Position numbers and translations under genes: made by a program. 64,000 bases of DNA from Bog-473 sp963738135 (GTDB lineage Bacteria; Actinomycetota; Acidimicrobiia; Acidimicrobiales; RAAP-2), in the NCBI GenBank assembly GCA_963738135.1, contig CAVTVK010000004.1:496001-560000 (forward strand). Direction: 5' to 3'. The notes below the pieces were generated by a model. The model did not search any database and had not been told where the DNA came from. It saw only the letters and a list, made by a program, of their open reading frames with translations. Positions 44,961 to 53,381 of this stretch are shown here, piece after piece; position 1 is the first letter of the stretch, and each line of letters opens with the position of its first letter.

Positions 44961-45200
44961 ATGCTCGCTGACATTTTCGGACCGGATCTGCTGATCGTGG
45001 CCATCGTCCTGGTGGTGCTCCTCTTCGGTGGCGCCGCCATCCCCAAGCTGGCCCGCAACCTCGGCTCGGCCAAGAACCAATTCGAGAAGGGGATGGACGA
45101 GGGGAAGGCCGAGGGCACGACCAAGACGACCATCACCACGACCTCCCCCGCAGCCGACACGCCGTCCCCCTCCGCCGAGGAGAAGACGCCGGGCTCCTGA
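44961..45200 (+). CDS. tatA: Sec-independent protein translocase TatA/TatE
   Basis: A 79-residue TatA. The single N-terminal transmembrane helix (LLIVAIVLVVLLFGGAAIPK) is followed by the hinge FGG...IPKLARNLGSAKNQF and an amphipathic helix, then a Thr/Ser/Pro tail. It forms the protein-conducting pore for folded, often cofactor-bearing, proteins. AAGGAG lies just before the ATG at 44961; the in-frame GTG at 44946 is inside that site and is rejected as a start. tatB/tatC are not in this window. Confidence 0.93.
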   Translation: MLADIFGPDLLIVAIVLVVLLFGGAAIPKLARNLGSAKNQFEKGMDEGKAEGTTKTTITTTSPAADTPSPSAEEKTPGS

Positions 45201-45242
45201 CGCCGCCGGCCTCTCCCGCCGCGCGCCAACCCAGGCGGGTCC

Positions 45243-46553
45243 ATGCCATCTGACGTCCTCGCCGTGGCCGACCGGCTCTGGAACGGCGAGGTCTCGACGT
45301 CCACCTTCCACCCGGTCGATCACATCGGCGGCTTCGTCGAGATCACCGACGGCGTGGGCTTCTGCCCCTCCTTCGCCAACGTCTCGTCGTTCGCCACCGA
45401 GGACGGCCTCGTCCTGGTCGACACCGGCAGTGCCCCGCTGGCCCAGATCGTCCACGACGACATACGCACCTGGAGCCCGGCCCGGCTGCACACCGCCGTC
45501 TACTCCCACGGGCACATCGACCACGTCTTCGGGGTGCCGGTCTGGGAGGAGGAGGCCGCCGCCGAGGGCTGGGCCGCCCCCGAGGTCATCGCCCACCACG
45601 CACTGCCCGCCCGCTTCGACCGCTACATCTTCACCGCCGGTTACAACACCATCATCAACCGCCGGCAGTTCGGCTTCAGCGACCTGCAGTGGCCGACGGA
45701 GTACCGCTACCCGGACCGGACCTACCACGACTCGCTGGAGCTGGCCGTGGGCGGCCGCGGCTTCTCGCTCCGTCACGAGAAGGGCGAGACGGACGACCAC
45801 ACCGTCACCTGGCAGCCGGATACCCGTGTGCTGTGCTGCGGCGACCTCTTCATCTGGGCCTCCCCCAACGCCGGCAACCCCCAGAAGGTGCAGCGCTACC
45901 CGCGGGAGTGGGCGGCCGCTCTCCGTCGCATGCTCGAGCTCGAGGCCGAGTTCCTCCTCCCCGGACACGGCTTCCCCGTCGTCGGAGCCGACCGCGTCCG
46001 TACTGCCCTCACCGACACGGCGGACCTCCTGGACTCCCTGGTCGACCAGACCCTGGCGGTCATGAACGCGGGCGGGCGCCTGGACGACGCCATCCACGCC
46101 GTGCGCGTCCCGGCCGCGCTGGAAGCCCGGCCCTTCCTCCAACCGGTCTACGACGAGCCCGAGTTCATCGTCCACAGTGTGTGGCGCCAATACGGCGGCT
46201 GGTGGGACGGCAACCCGGCCACCCTCAAACCGGCACCCGAGCGCGCGCTGGCCGCCGAGCTGGCCGCGTTGGCCGGGGGGCCCGGTGCCCTGGCCGACCG
46301 CGCCCTCGAGTTGCTGGCCGCGGCCAAAGCAGCGCCCGAATCCGACGCTGCGGCGGCCGAAGGGGCGTTGCGGCTGGCCGGCCACCTGGCCGAGCACGCC
46401 TGGCTGGCCCAGCCCGACGACGCCGGCGTGCAGCGGGCGCGCCAGGAGGTCTTCGCCGCCCGGGCCGCCCGGGCCACCTCCACCATGGCGCGGGGCGTCT
46501 TCACCTGGGCCGCCAACGAGTCGGCGGCGACGCCTCACCCCCATCCGCACTGA
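45243..46553 (+). CDS. MBL-fold metallo-hydrolase (alkylsulfatase-like)
   Basis: A 436-residue metallo-beta-lactamase fold enzyme. The metal motif is YSHGHIDHVFG (H-x-H-x-D-H), with VLVDTGSAPLA upstream, the bridging acid region DTRVLCCGDLF and the C-terminal metal histidine in LLPGHGFPV. Residues after about 290 form an alkylsulfatase-type dimerisation region (FLQPVYDEPEFIVHSVWRQY). Relatives hydrolyse alkyl sulfates. No signal peptide is visible, although a TatA gene precedes it. The true substrate is unproven. Confidence 0.87.
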   Translation: MPSDVLAVADRLWNGEVSTSTFHPVDHIGGFVEITDGVGFCPSFANVSSFATEDGLVLVDTGSAPLAQIVHDDIRTWSPARLHTAVYSHGHIDHVFGVPVWEEEAAAEGWAAPEVIAHHALPARFDRYIFTAGYNTIINRRQFGFSDLQWPTEYRYPDRTYHDSLELAVGGRGFSLRHEKGETDDHTVTWQPDTRVLCCGDLFIWASPNAGNPQKVQRYPREWAAALRRMLELEAEFLLPGHGFPVVGADRVRTALTDTADLLDSLVDQTLAVMNAGGRLDDAIHAVRVPAALEARPFLQPVYDEPEFIVHSVWRQYGGWWDGNPATLKPAPERALAAELAALAGGPGALADRALELLAAAKAAPESDAAAAEGALRLAGHLAEHAWLAQPDDAGVQRARQEVFAARAARATSTMARGVFTWAANESAATPHPHPH

Positions 46554-46631
46554 CACCGCACTGACCGTGGGGGCCGAGAAACACGGCCCGGGATTTCCAA
46601 TTTTTTTGCCGGGTTCGATAGTGTCGGCGCG
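46554..46631. promoter_or_regulatory. AT-rich element before the cytochrome oxidase operon
   Basis: The 78-base gap holds a CCGTG/CACGG hairpin candidate and then a T7 tract (46601-46607), the most AT-rich run nearby. It could combine a terminator for the metallo-hydrolase gene with a promoter UP-like element for coxB. No confident -10/-35 pair was seen. Confidence 0.35.
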
Positions 46632-47546
46632 GTGGACTCGTCGCTGACCAGCCCGTCTTCCGACACACCCGAAACCCCAGCTCGGAGCGCCAAGAATCCA
46701 CGTCGTCGACTGGCCGCCGTGGTGGTCGGGCTGGGCGCCCTGCTCCTCACCGGCTGCCAGCTCCCGAGCTTCGGTGCCTACAAGGGCGCCACCTCCCAGG
46801 CCCGGTCGACCTTCCACCTCTGGCAGGGCTTCTTCATCGCCGGCCTGATCGTCGGCGGCTTCACCCTGCTGCTCATCTGCTGGGCCATCTTCCGCTACCG
46901 GCGGCACTCCGACAGCCTGCCCGTGCAGACGCAGTACCACACGCTCACGGAGATCCTCTACACCGTCATGCCGATCCTGATCGTGCTCGGGCTGTTCTGG
47001 GCGACGGTCGTGGTGGAGAACAAGGTCACCGCGGTCGAGCCCAACCCCGGCACCGTCATCCACGTGTACGCCTTCCAGTGGGGCTGGGAGTTCGAGTACC
47101 CCAACGGTGTCAAGGTCATCGGCCAGACCACCGACGCGCCCACCATGGTGGTGCCGACCGGGCAGACGACGCGCCTCTACCTGCGCTCCTACGACGTGCT
47201 GCACGGCTTCTACGTGCCGGAGTTCAACTTCAGCCGCTACGCCAGTCCCGGCTACTGGACCAGCTTCGACCTGAACGTCCTCCACAACGGCGTCTACCGC
47301 GGCCAGTGCACCCAGCTGTGCGGGCTGTACCACTCCATCATGTTCTTCAACGTGCGCTCGGTGTCCCCCGCCGCGTACGGCGTGTGGCTGCGGTCCACCC
47401 GCGCCTTCCAGACCGCCCACCCCGCGTCCATCGGCCAGCTCCCGGCCTCCCTGCATGCCAACCAGAACGGAACCGTGCCCAGCTACTCTGGGAATTCCGG
47501 CAGCGGGAACACCGGCAATTCAGGAGGTCTCCTCTACGGTGACTGA
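46632..47546 (+). CDS. ctaC: cytochrome c oxidase subunit II
   Basis: A 304-residue subunit II. It begins with an N-terminal signal and lipobox-like LLTGC (about 43-47), then two transmembrane helices (about 65-85 and 112-132). The CuA site reads CTQLCGLYHSIMFF (C-x3-C-x3-H-x2-M), preceded by the FQWGWEFEYPNG aromatic patch used for electron entry from cytochrome c. It accepts electrons from the diheme QcrC in actinobacterial supercomplexes. GTG start. It overlaps the subunit I gene by 8 bases. Confidence 0.96.
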   Translation: MDSSLTSPSSDTPETPARSAKNPRRRLAAVVVGLGALLLTGCQLPSFGAYKGATSQARSTFHLWQGFFIAGLIVGGFTLLLICWAIFRYRRHSDSLPVQTQYHTLTEILYTVMPILIVLGLFWATVVVENKVTAVEPNPGTVIHVYAFQWGWEFEYPNGVKVIGQTTDAPTMVVPTGQTTRLYLRSYDVLHGFYVPEFNFSRYASPGYWTSFDLNVLHNGVYRGQCTQLCGLYHSIMFFNVRSVSPAAYGVWLRSTRAFQTAHPASIGQLPASLHANQNGTVPSYSGNSGSGNTGNSGGLLYGD

Positions 47547-49341
47547 CGTCATCGCCCCACCGGGCGTCCAGGAGCACGAACCACTCCACCTGCCGCCTGC
47601 GGTTCCCGGGGACGGCCACGAGCCGGTGCACGGCGGACACGACGACCACGGGCCGACGGGCATCCTCAAGTGGCTGACCTCGACGGACCACAAGGTCATC
47701 GGCCTGAGCTACATGATCACCGCCATCGCGCTCTTCTACCTCTCGGGCGTCATGGCCCTCATCATGCGGCTGCAGCTGACCTCGCCGCACTCGTCGCTCC
47801 TGAGCTTCGGGCAGTTCAACGCCCTCTTCACCCTGCACGGCAGCATCATGCTGTACCTCTTCGCCGGCCCCGTCGCCTTCGGTGGCCTCGCCAACTACGT
47901 GGTGCCGCTGCAGATCGGGGCGCCCGACATGGCCTTCCCGCGCCTCAACGCGTTGAGCTACTGGCTCTTCCTGACCGGGTCCATCACCATGCTGATGACG
48001 TTCTTCGTGGCGGGCGGCGCCGCGCAGTTCGGCTGGGTGGCCTACGCGCCGCTCTCGAGTGCCACCAGCTCCCCCGGGGCCGGCCCGGACCTCTGGATCA
48101 TGGCCCTCACCCTCACCGGGTTCTCCGCCATCTTCACCGGCGTCAACCTGTGCGCGACCATCTTCTACCTGCGGGCGCCCGGCATGACCATGTTCCGCAT
48201 GCCCATCTTCACCTGGAACATGCTGGTGACGGGGATCCTTATCCTGATCGCGTTCCCGGTGCTCACCTCGGCGCTCATCATGCTCTTCGCCGACCGCCAC
48301 TTCGGCACCCACATCTACACGGCGGTGGGCTGCCACCTCGTCAACGGCGCGCCCATGGCCTCGTGCGGATCACCGCTGCTGTGGCAGAACCTGTTCTGGT
48401 TCTTCGGCCATCCGGAGGTCTACATCCTCGCCCTGCCGTTCTTCGGCATCGTGACCGAGATCCTGCCCGTCTTCTCCCGCAAGCCGGTCTTCGGGTACAA
48501 GGGCATGGTCTTCGCCACCATGGCCATCGCCGCGCTGTCGACCGGCGTGTGGGCCCACCACATGTTCACGACCGGTGCCGTGCTGCTGCCCTTCTTCTCG
48601 TTCCTGAGCCTGCTCATCGCCGTCCCGACGGGCATCAAGTTCTTCAACTGGATCGGCACCATGTGGCACGGCCAACTCACCTTCACCGTGCCCATGTTGT
48701 TCTCCATCGGGTTCCTGTTCGCCTTCCTGATGGGTGGCGTCACCGGCATCATGCTGGCGTCGCCACCGATCGACTTCGCCACCCACGACACCTATTTCGT
48801 GGTGGCCCACTTCCACCAGGTGCTCTTCGGCACCGCCGTCTTCGCCGGGTTCGCCGGCGTCTACTACTGGTATCCCAAGATGTTCGGCCGCATGTTGCGG
48901 GAGAGCCTGGGCAAGTGGCACTTCTGGCTGATGTTCATCGGCTTCTGGGTCACCTTCATGCCCCAGTACGTGGTGGGCCTGCTCGGCATGCCCCGCCGCG
49001 TGGCCAGCTACCCGTCCAACCTGGGCTGGCAGAGCTACAACGTCGTCTCGACGGTCGGTGCCTTCATCATCGCCATCTCGTTCGCCTTCCTGCTCTGGAA
49101 CTTCTGGGTGTCGTGGCGCAAGCCGGTCCCGGCCGGCAACAACCCCTGGGACGCGCACACCCTGGAGTGGTTCACCACGTCGCCGCCGCCGCACCACAAC
49201 TACACGCACCTGCCGCCGATCCGCTCGGAGCGCCCCACGTGGGACTACAACCACCCGGACGCGTTGACGGTGCCGCACGGCCGCTCGGCGCACACGAACG
49301 GCAACGGGAAGAGCAATGGAAAGGTGTCGGCGGGCGTATGA
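47539..49341 (+). CDS. ctaD: cytochrome c oxidase subunit I
   Basis: A 600-residue haem-copper oxidase subunit with twelve helices. The cross-linked His-Tyr and CuB region is FWFFGHPEVYILALPFFGI; another CuB His pair lies in STGVWAHHMFTTG; haem ligands are in FTLHGSIMLYLF and FVVAHFHQVLFG. It reduces oxygen to water and pumps protons. GTG at 47539 overlaps the ctaC end; the first 50 residues are His/Pro-rich. The subunit III gene is not here but at 61455-62057. Confidence 0.97.
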   Translation: MTDVIAPPGVQEHEPLHLPPAVPGDGHEPVHGGHDDHGPTGILKWLTSTDHKVIGLSYMITAIALFYLSGVMALIMRLQLTSPHSSLLSFGQFNALFTLHGSIMLYLFAGPVAFGGLANYVVPLQIGAPDMAFPRLNALSYWLFLTGSITMLMTFFVAGGAAQFGWVAYAPLSSATSSPGAGPDLWIMALTLTGFSAIFTGVNLCATIFYLRAPGMTMFRMPIFTWNMLVTGILILIAFPVLTSALIMLFADRHFGTHIYTAVGCHLVNGAPMASCGSPLLWQNLFWFFGHPEVYILALPFFGIVTEILPVFSRKPVFGYKGMVFATMAIAALSTGVWAHHMFTTGAVLLPFFSFLSLLIAVPTGIKFFNWIGTMWHGQLTFTVPMLFSIGFLFAFLMGGVTGIMLASPPIDFATHDTYFVVAHFHQVLFGTAVFAGFAGVYYWYPKMFGRMLRESLGKWHFWLMFIGFWVTFMPQYVVGLLGMPRRVASYPSNLGWQSYNVVSTVGAFIIAISFAFLLWNFWVSWRKPVPAGNNPWDAHTLEWFTTSPPPHHNYTHLPPIRSERPTWDYNHPDALTVPHGRSAHTNGNGKSNGKVSAGV

Positions 49342-49772
49342 GGATCGAGTCGCTCTTCCTGCTCTTCCTCGGGCTCTTCTTCGGCATCGTCGGGCTCGTC
49401 TACTGGTTCTGGGGCTACGACGACGGCGGCGGGGTGATGCTGCTCGGGGCCACGCTGCTCGGCTTCCTGCCCGGGCTCTACTACTTCTTCTGGCACCAGC
49501 GCTTCCACGGGCACAAGTACTTCTACTGGGGCAGGGTCCACGCCGCAGGCGACCGACCCGAGGACCGCGAGGATGCCGAGATGGCGGAAGGTGCCGGGAC
49601 GGTCGACTCGTTCCCGGGCTCCTCCATCTGGCCCTTCGTGCTCGGCATGGGCGCCTTCATGACGGTGCTCGCCCTGGTGTTCGGCACCTGGCTGCTCTTC
49701 ATCGGCGTCCCGCTGATCCTGACCGCGCTGACGGGCGTCACCGCCGAGAGCCGGCGCGGCGGCACCGTCTGA
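49338..49772 (+). CDS. ctaF: cytochrome c oxidase subunit IV (actinobacterial CtaF type)
   Basis: A 144-residue membrane protein starting MRIESLFLLFLGLFFGIVGL. Helices at about 5-24, 31-50 and 96-130 and the block YYFFWHQRFHGHKYFYWGRV match the actinobacterial subunit IV family. ATG overlaps the ctaD stop (ATGA). Position after ctaC-ctaD makes the call strong. The subunit stabilises the actinobacterial bc1-aa3 supercomplex. Confidence 0.88.
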   Translation: MRIESLFLLFLGLFFGIVGLVYWFWGYDDGGGVMLLGATLLGFLPGLYYFFWHQRFHGHKYFYWGRVHAAGDRPEDREDAEMAEGAGTVDSFPGSSIWPFVLGMGAFMTVLALVFGTWLLFIGVPLILTALTGVTAESRRGGTV

Positions 49773-49776
49773 ACCA

Positions 49777-49804
49777 CGGCCTCCGGCCGGCCCCGCGGAG
49801 GCCG
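49777..49804 (+). terminator. hairpin after the cytochrome oxidase operon
   Basis: CGGCCTCC and GGAGGCCG form a perfect 8-base stem around a 12-base loop starting 5 bases after the ctaF stop. There is no U-tract, so it may be a Rho-assisted or attenuating structure. The MFS gene begins 16 bases later. Confidence 0.4.
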
Positions 49805-49820
49805 CCGATAGCCTGAGCCG

Positions 49821-51458
49821 GTGGAGACGACCGACGCCGGCGCGCTGCCGCACGCACCCGAGCTCCCCCAAAAGCTCGTCGTTCTCATCGCAGTGGCCAC
49901 CGGCGCGGTGGTGGCCAACCTCTACTACGCGCAACCTGTCCTGCACCAGGTTTCCCGCACGTTCCACTCGGGCCCCGGGCCGACCTCGGCCATCATCACG
50001 GCCACCCAGATCGGGTACGCGGCCGGCCTGCTGCTGGTCGTCCCGCTCGGCGACCTCCACCCGCGGCGCGGGCTCGTCACCCGTCTCTTCTGCCTGAGCG
50101 CCCTGGCCCTGATCGGCTGCGCGCTCGCCCCCACGCTGTGGTTCTTCGTCGTGGCCTCCGTCCTCGTCGGCGGCGCCTCGGTGGCCGGTCAGGTGATGAT
50201 CCCGTTCGCGGCGGACCTGGCCCCCGAGGAGCGACGGGGCCGCGTCGTGGCGCGCATCATGACCGGCCTGCTGCTGGGCATCCTGCTGGCCCGCACCGTG
50301 TCGGGCCTGGTGACCCAGGCCGCCGGGTGGAGAGCCATCTACTGGTTCTCAGCCGCGCTGATGGTCGTCTTCGCCGTGGTGCTCTGGCGCGCCCTGCCCG
50401 CCGAGGGCGCCCGCCCGCACCGCAGCTACCCCACGCTGGTCGGATCGTCGCTCCAGCTGCTGGTGACCGAACCGGTCCTCCGGCGGCGGGCCTGGCACGG
50501 CGCCTGTGCCTTCGCCGCCTTCAGCGTTCTGTGGACCACGCTCGCTTTCCTGCTCTCGGGTGCGCCGTACCACTACTCCAACGCGGTCATCGGGCTCTTC
50601 GGCCTCGTCGGGGCCGGCGGGATCTTTGCGGCCAACCTCGCCGGCAAGCTGGCCGACTCGGCTCGGCACACGGCCACCACGGTTGCCGCCGGCGTCCTCT
50701 TGGCCGGCTCCTTCGCCCTGTTGTGGTTCGGCCGGACCTCGCTGGCGGCACTCATCGTCGGCATCGTCGTGCTCGACATGGGCACCCAGGGCATGCAGAT
50801 CACCAACCAGGCGGTCATTTACGCCCTGCGCCCCGACGCCAGGAGCCGGATCAACAGCGCCTACATGGTCTGCTATTTCCTCGGCGGCGCTGCCGGCTCA
50901 CTGGCCGCCGGTGCGCTCTACGGCACGCACGGCTGGGCCGGTGTGTGCGCCCTCGGGGCCGGCCTGGGTGTGCTGACCCTTGCCATGTCGGCGTACGACC
51001 GCCTGCGGCCGCCGTCGCCGCGCTCAGCCTTCGACGATCTCCAGCCCGTTGCCGTCCTGATCGCGGAAGACGAACATCGGCGGGACACCGGGCCAGCGCA
51101 GGACGTCGTCCGCATCGACGCCGCGGGCGCGCAACGCAGCGTTGGTGGCGTCGGCGTCACCCGTGGTGAAGCGGACACCGGTCTCCACTCCGGCCGGTCG
51201 CTCGGGGCGGGCCTGCTCCAACGCGAGGGACACGGAGGCGCCGGGGGGCGCCACCTCGATCCACCGGGCGCCCTCGCCCATCGGCACGTCGAGGCGCGTC
51301 TCGAATCCGAGTTTCTCGTAGAAGGCCCGGGCCCGGCCCTGGTCCGTGACCGGTATCCCGACGGTGTGCAGGCCGGTGATCGGTGCAGTATCAGTCATTG
51401 CATCTCCTTCTGGCTCGTGATGATCGGCTTGGCTCGTGATGATCGGCTTGGTTCGTGA
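49821..51458 (+). CDS. MFS transporter with probably spurious 3' extension
   Basis: GTG start. Residues 1-400 form a typical 12-helix major facilitator protein: NLYYAQPVLHQVSRTF in helix 1, a loop motif A-like GDLHPRRGL, then GWRAIYWFSAALMVVF and MGTQGMQITNQAVIYALRPDARSRI. The domain ends near 51020. The open frame then continues about 145 residues antisense through the VOC-family gene, with no membrane or known domain. A +1 insertion before 51058 would instead end the protein at 51060, matching the error pattern of other genes here. Efflux of a small molecule is likely; substrate unknown. Confidence 0.8.
   Translation: METTDAGALPHAPELPQKLVVLIAVATGAVVANLYYAQPVLHQVSRTFHSGPGPTSAIITATQIGYAAGLLLVVPLGDLHPRRGLVTRLFCLSALALIGCALAPTLWFFVVASVLVGGASVAGQVMIPFAADLAPEERRGRVVARIMTGLLLGILLARTVSGLVTQAAGWRAIYWFSAALMVVFAVVLWRALPAEGARPHRSYPTLVGSSLQLLVTEPVLRRRAWHGACAFAAFSVLWTTLAFLLSGAPYHYSNAVIGLFGLVGAGGIFAANLAGKLADSARHTATTVAAGVLLAGSFALLWFGRTSLAALIVGIVVLDMGTQGMQITNQAVIYALRPDARSRINSAYMVCYFLGGAAGSLAAGALYGTHGWAGVCALGAGLGVLTLAMSAYDRLRPPSPRSAFDDLQPVAVLIAEDEHRRDTGPAQDVVRIDAAGAQRSVGGVGVTRGEADTGLHSGRSLGAGLLQREGHGGAGGRHLDPPGALAHRHVEARLESEFLVEGPGPALVRDRYPDGVQAGDRCSISHCISFWLVMIGLARDDRLGS
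51024..51398 (-). CDS. VOC superfamily protein (glyoxalase/bleomycin-resistance type)
   Basis: A 124-residue vicinal-oxygen-chelate protein with two beta-alpha-beta-beta-beta motifs. Strand 1 is TGLHTVGIPVTDQGRARAFYEKLGF, and the final strand is PPMFVFRDQDGNGLEIVEG. Metal-binding residues are likely the N-terminal His and the C-terminal Glu. It could be a dioxygenase, glyoxalase or antibiotic-binding protein. A 19-base tandem repeat lies in its upstream region. Its coding strand is overlapped by the MFS 3' extension. Confidence 0.87.
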   Translation of the reverse strand: MTDTAPITGLHTVGIPVTDQGRARAFYEKLGFETRLDVPMGEGARWIEVAPPGASVSLALEQARPERPAGVETGVRFTTGDADATNAALRARGVDADDVLRWPGVPPMFVFRDQDGNGLEIVEG

Positions 51459-51467
51459 TGATGGGCG
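51412..51467. repeat. 19-base tandem repeat upstream of a VOC gene
   Basis: GGCTCGTGATGATCGGCTT occurs twice perfectly (51412-51430, 51431-51449) and a third time degenerately (51450-51467). It lies between the VOC gene start and the DHFR-like gene stop, about 15 bases from the VOC ATG. Confidence 0.85.
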
Positions 51468-51480
51468 TCATGCCCGCTTC

Positions 51481-52068
51481 TCACAGACGGTCGTAGCTGA
51501 GCATGACGACGCCGGTACTGGTCGGCTCCGCGCTGAGCAGTCGCAGTGGCCGCGGCTGTTCGAGCTGATTGAACAGTCGTTTGCCACTGCCGAGCAGCAA
51601 CGGATGCAGGAATATGCGATACCCGTCGACGAGGTCGAGGGTCGTGAGTTGCTGGACCAGCGCGCCGCTCCCGAGCACGGCGATGGTGCCGTCGCCCTCG
51701 GCTTTCACCGCGTGCAGCGACGATTCGAGGTCCCCACCGAGGACCCGGGCGTTGGTCCACGTCAGGTCCGCGTCCTGCAGGGAGCGGGTGGCGATGTACT
51801 TCGGCGTGGCGTTGAGGTGCGCCGCCATCGGATTGGCGTCGGGCTGCTGCGGCCAGAACGCCACCATCTTCTCGTAGGTGCGCCGCCCGAACAGATACGC
51901 GCTGGTGCTCTGCAGGCCCTCGAGTGCGGCGGACTGCAGGACCTCGTCACCGTAGGGTGCACCCCACCCACCGTGCGTGAACCCACCCGTCCGATCCTCG
52001 TCGGGTGACCCGAGCCCCTGCATGACGCCGTCGAGCGTCAGGAACTCGATCACGATCAGCTTCCGCAT
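51481..52068 (-). CDS. dihydrofolate reductase family protein (RibD C-terminal-like)
   Basis: A 195-residue protein starting MRKLIVIEFLTLDGVMQGLG, the usual opening of the YyaP/YwjB-type DHFR-like family. AYLFGRRTYEKMVAFWPQQ and GTIAVLGSGALVQQLTTLDLVD complete the pattern, with LHPLLLGSGKRLF near the end. It is probably an NADPH-dependent reductase of unknown substrate, not the housekeeping folA. It forms a same-strand run with the ArsR/SRPBCC fusion upstream and the VOC gene downstream; these three families often co-occur in stress-response gene sets. Confidence 0.88.
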   Translation of the reverse strand: MRKLIVIEFLTLDGVMQGLGSPDEDRTGGFTHGGWGAPYGDEVLQSAALEGLQSTSAYLFGRRTYEKMVAFWPQQPDANPMAAHLNATPKYIATRSLQDADLTWTNARVLGGDLESSLHAVKAEGDGTIAVLGSGALVQQLTTLDLVDGYRIFLHPLLLGSGKRLFNQLEQPRPLRLLSAEPTSTGVVMLSYDRL

Positions 52069-52082
52069 CGGTCGCCCGCCCC

Positions 52083-52859
52083 TCAGCTGTACTGAATCGA
52101 TCCGGGCGTGGTGAGCAGCTCACCGGACTCGAGCCAGGTCTTGAGGCCCGAGAGGATCATCGGCCAGCCGCCGTAGATCTGCGAGTTGGCACCCTCACGC
52201 ATCTGGTCGTGGGTGAGGGTCAGATGGCACGAGTCGTCCCCTACCGTCTCGATCTCCCAGGTCACGCGCGAGACGCCTTCGGCCTTCACGTCGTCGCCCC
52301 ACAACGCCGCCATGGTGTGGACCAGGCGGCGCGGCGGGTCGATCTCGAGCACCTCGCCCTCGCCCAGGTGCACCCCGTGTCGCTCCACGTCGACGCTGAT
52401 GGGCGCCCCCACCTTCCACTCCGAATAGACGGCGGCGCCGAAGTTGTACTTGGCACGGATCTCGGGGTCGATGATCGCCTCCCACAGCCGCTCGGGCGTG
52501 GTCTTGATGAAGATCTCGTACACCTTTTCCATTTGGCTCTCCAGTCTTTCCTTGATCTCACTGAGCCCTGCCACCCAGGGCTCGGCGTACTTGCTGACCC
52601 AGCGGTCGTGGATGAGCCGGATGGGGACCGGATTGAGGAAATGGAGCTTCTCGCGGCCTCGCCGCCTGGTCACCACCAGCCCCGCCTCCTCGAGCACCCT
52701 GAGGTGCTTCATGACGCCGAAGCGGGTCATGGAGAACCGCTCCTCCAACATGCCCAGGCTTTGCCCGTCCTCCCGGAACAACTCGTCGAGCAAGTCGCGC
52801 CGGGTGGGGTCGGCCAACGCCTTGAACACCTCATCCACGCCCTGATTATATGTGACCAT
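52083..52859 (-). CDS. ArsR-type HTH fused to SRPBCC/AHSA1 domain
   Basis: A 258-residue fusion. Residues 1-100 are a winged helix ArsR repressor (VDEVFKALADPTRRDLLDEL, then SMTRFGVMKHLRVLEEAGLV). Residues 108-258 are an AHSA1/START-like ligand pocket (VYEIFIKTTPERLWEAIIDP). ArsR and SRPBCC proteins are often separate adjacent genes; here they are one chain, giving a single-protein sensor. A palindrome overlies its own start codon, suggesting autorepression. The DHFR-like gene follows after 14 bases, a likely target. Confidence 0.9.
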   Translation of the reverse strand: MVTYNQGVDEVFKALADPTRRDLLDELFREDGQSLGMLEERFSMTRFGVMKHLRVLEEAGLVVTRRRGREKLHFLNPVPIRLIHDRWVSKYAEPWVAGLSEIKERLESQMEKVYEIFIKTTPERLWEAIIDPEIRAKYNFGAAVYSEWKVGAPISVDVERHGVHLGEGEVLEIDPPRRLVHTMAALWGDDVKAEGVSRVTWEIETVGDDSCHLTLTHDQMREGANSQIYGGWPMILSGLKTWLESGELLTTPGSIQYS

Positions 52860-52869
52860 TTAGTCACAT
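52850..52869. promoter_or_regulatory. palindrome over the ArsR-fusion start codon (putative autoregulatory operator)
   Basis: Arms ATGTGAC and GTCACAT are perfect inverted repeats around the 6-base centre CATTTA, which contains the start codon of the ArsR fusion. The block is AT-rich against a GC-rich background. Binding here would block transcription start and translation of the gene, the usual ArsR arrangement. The divergent VOC gene begins 77 bases away and could share control. Confidence 0.55.
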
Positions 52870-52945
52870 GTCAAGCCGGTCAGGATGCGACCATCCTCGA
52901 AGCGCGGGACTCGAAGATCGGCCGCGAGCGGGGTAAGAAGCGGGC

Positions 52946-53365
52946 ATGGACAATCGCGTGTCAGTGATCACGCTCGGCGTGGCGGACTTCGCCCGGGCCC
53001 GGGCCTTCTACGAGGCGCTGGGGTGGTCGGGTCAGTCACCGGACGGCGAAGTGATCTTCTTCCAAGCGGGCGGCATGGTCCTGGCCCTGTGGGACCGGGA
53101 CAAGCTGGCCGAGGACAGTGCCGTCACGGACACGGGAGGGTGGGGCGGCGTGACGCTGGCCTACAACGTCGACTCGCCCGCCGAGGTCGACGCCGTGCTA
53201 GCGGACGCCGGATCCGCCGGCGCCACCATCGGCCGACCGGGAGCGGAGACGTTCTGGGGCGGCTATTCGGGAATCTTCATCGACCCTGACGGCCACCCTT
53301 GGGAGGTGGCCCACAACCCTGGCTGGGACCTGGCGGAGGATGGCAGCGTGCAGCTGCCCGCGTGA
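52946..53365 (+). CDS. VOC superfamily protein
   Basis: A 139-residue VOC protein. The first half reads VSVITLGVADFARARAFYEALGW and the second VDAVLADAGSAGATI, with FIDPDGHPWEVAHNPGWDL near the end, where E and H are the usual metal ligands. It diverges from the ArsR fusion across the palindrome, so coordinate regulation is plausible. Typical roles are glyoxalase-like or drug-binding; unassigned. Confidence 0.88.
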   Translation: MDNRVSVITLGVADFARARAFYEALGWSGQSPDGEVIFFQAGGMVLALWDRDKLAEDSAVTDTGGWGGVTLAYNVDSPAEVDAVLADAGSAGATIGRPGAETFWGGYSGIFIDPDGHPWEVAHNPGWDLAEDGSVQLPA

Positions 53366-53381
53366 GCCCGAGGCGATCCGC

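Noticed and set aside
46601..46607. Clear intrinsic terminator at the T7 tract
   Set aside because: The candidate hairpin ends about 14 bases before the T run and is only 5 bases long, so it was recorded only as a regulatory region.
44667..47456. A 929-codon open frame on the minus strand opposite TatA, the metallo-hydrolase and ctaC
   Set aside because: It lies antisense to three well-supported genes, has low-complexity Gly/Val/Ala composition and no motif; long antisense frames are expected at this GC content.
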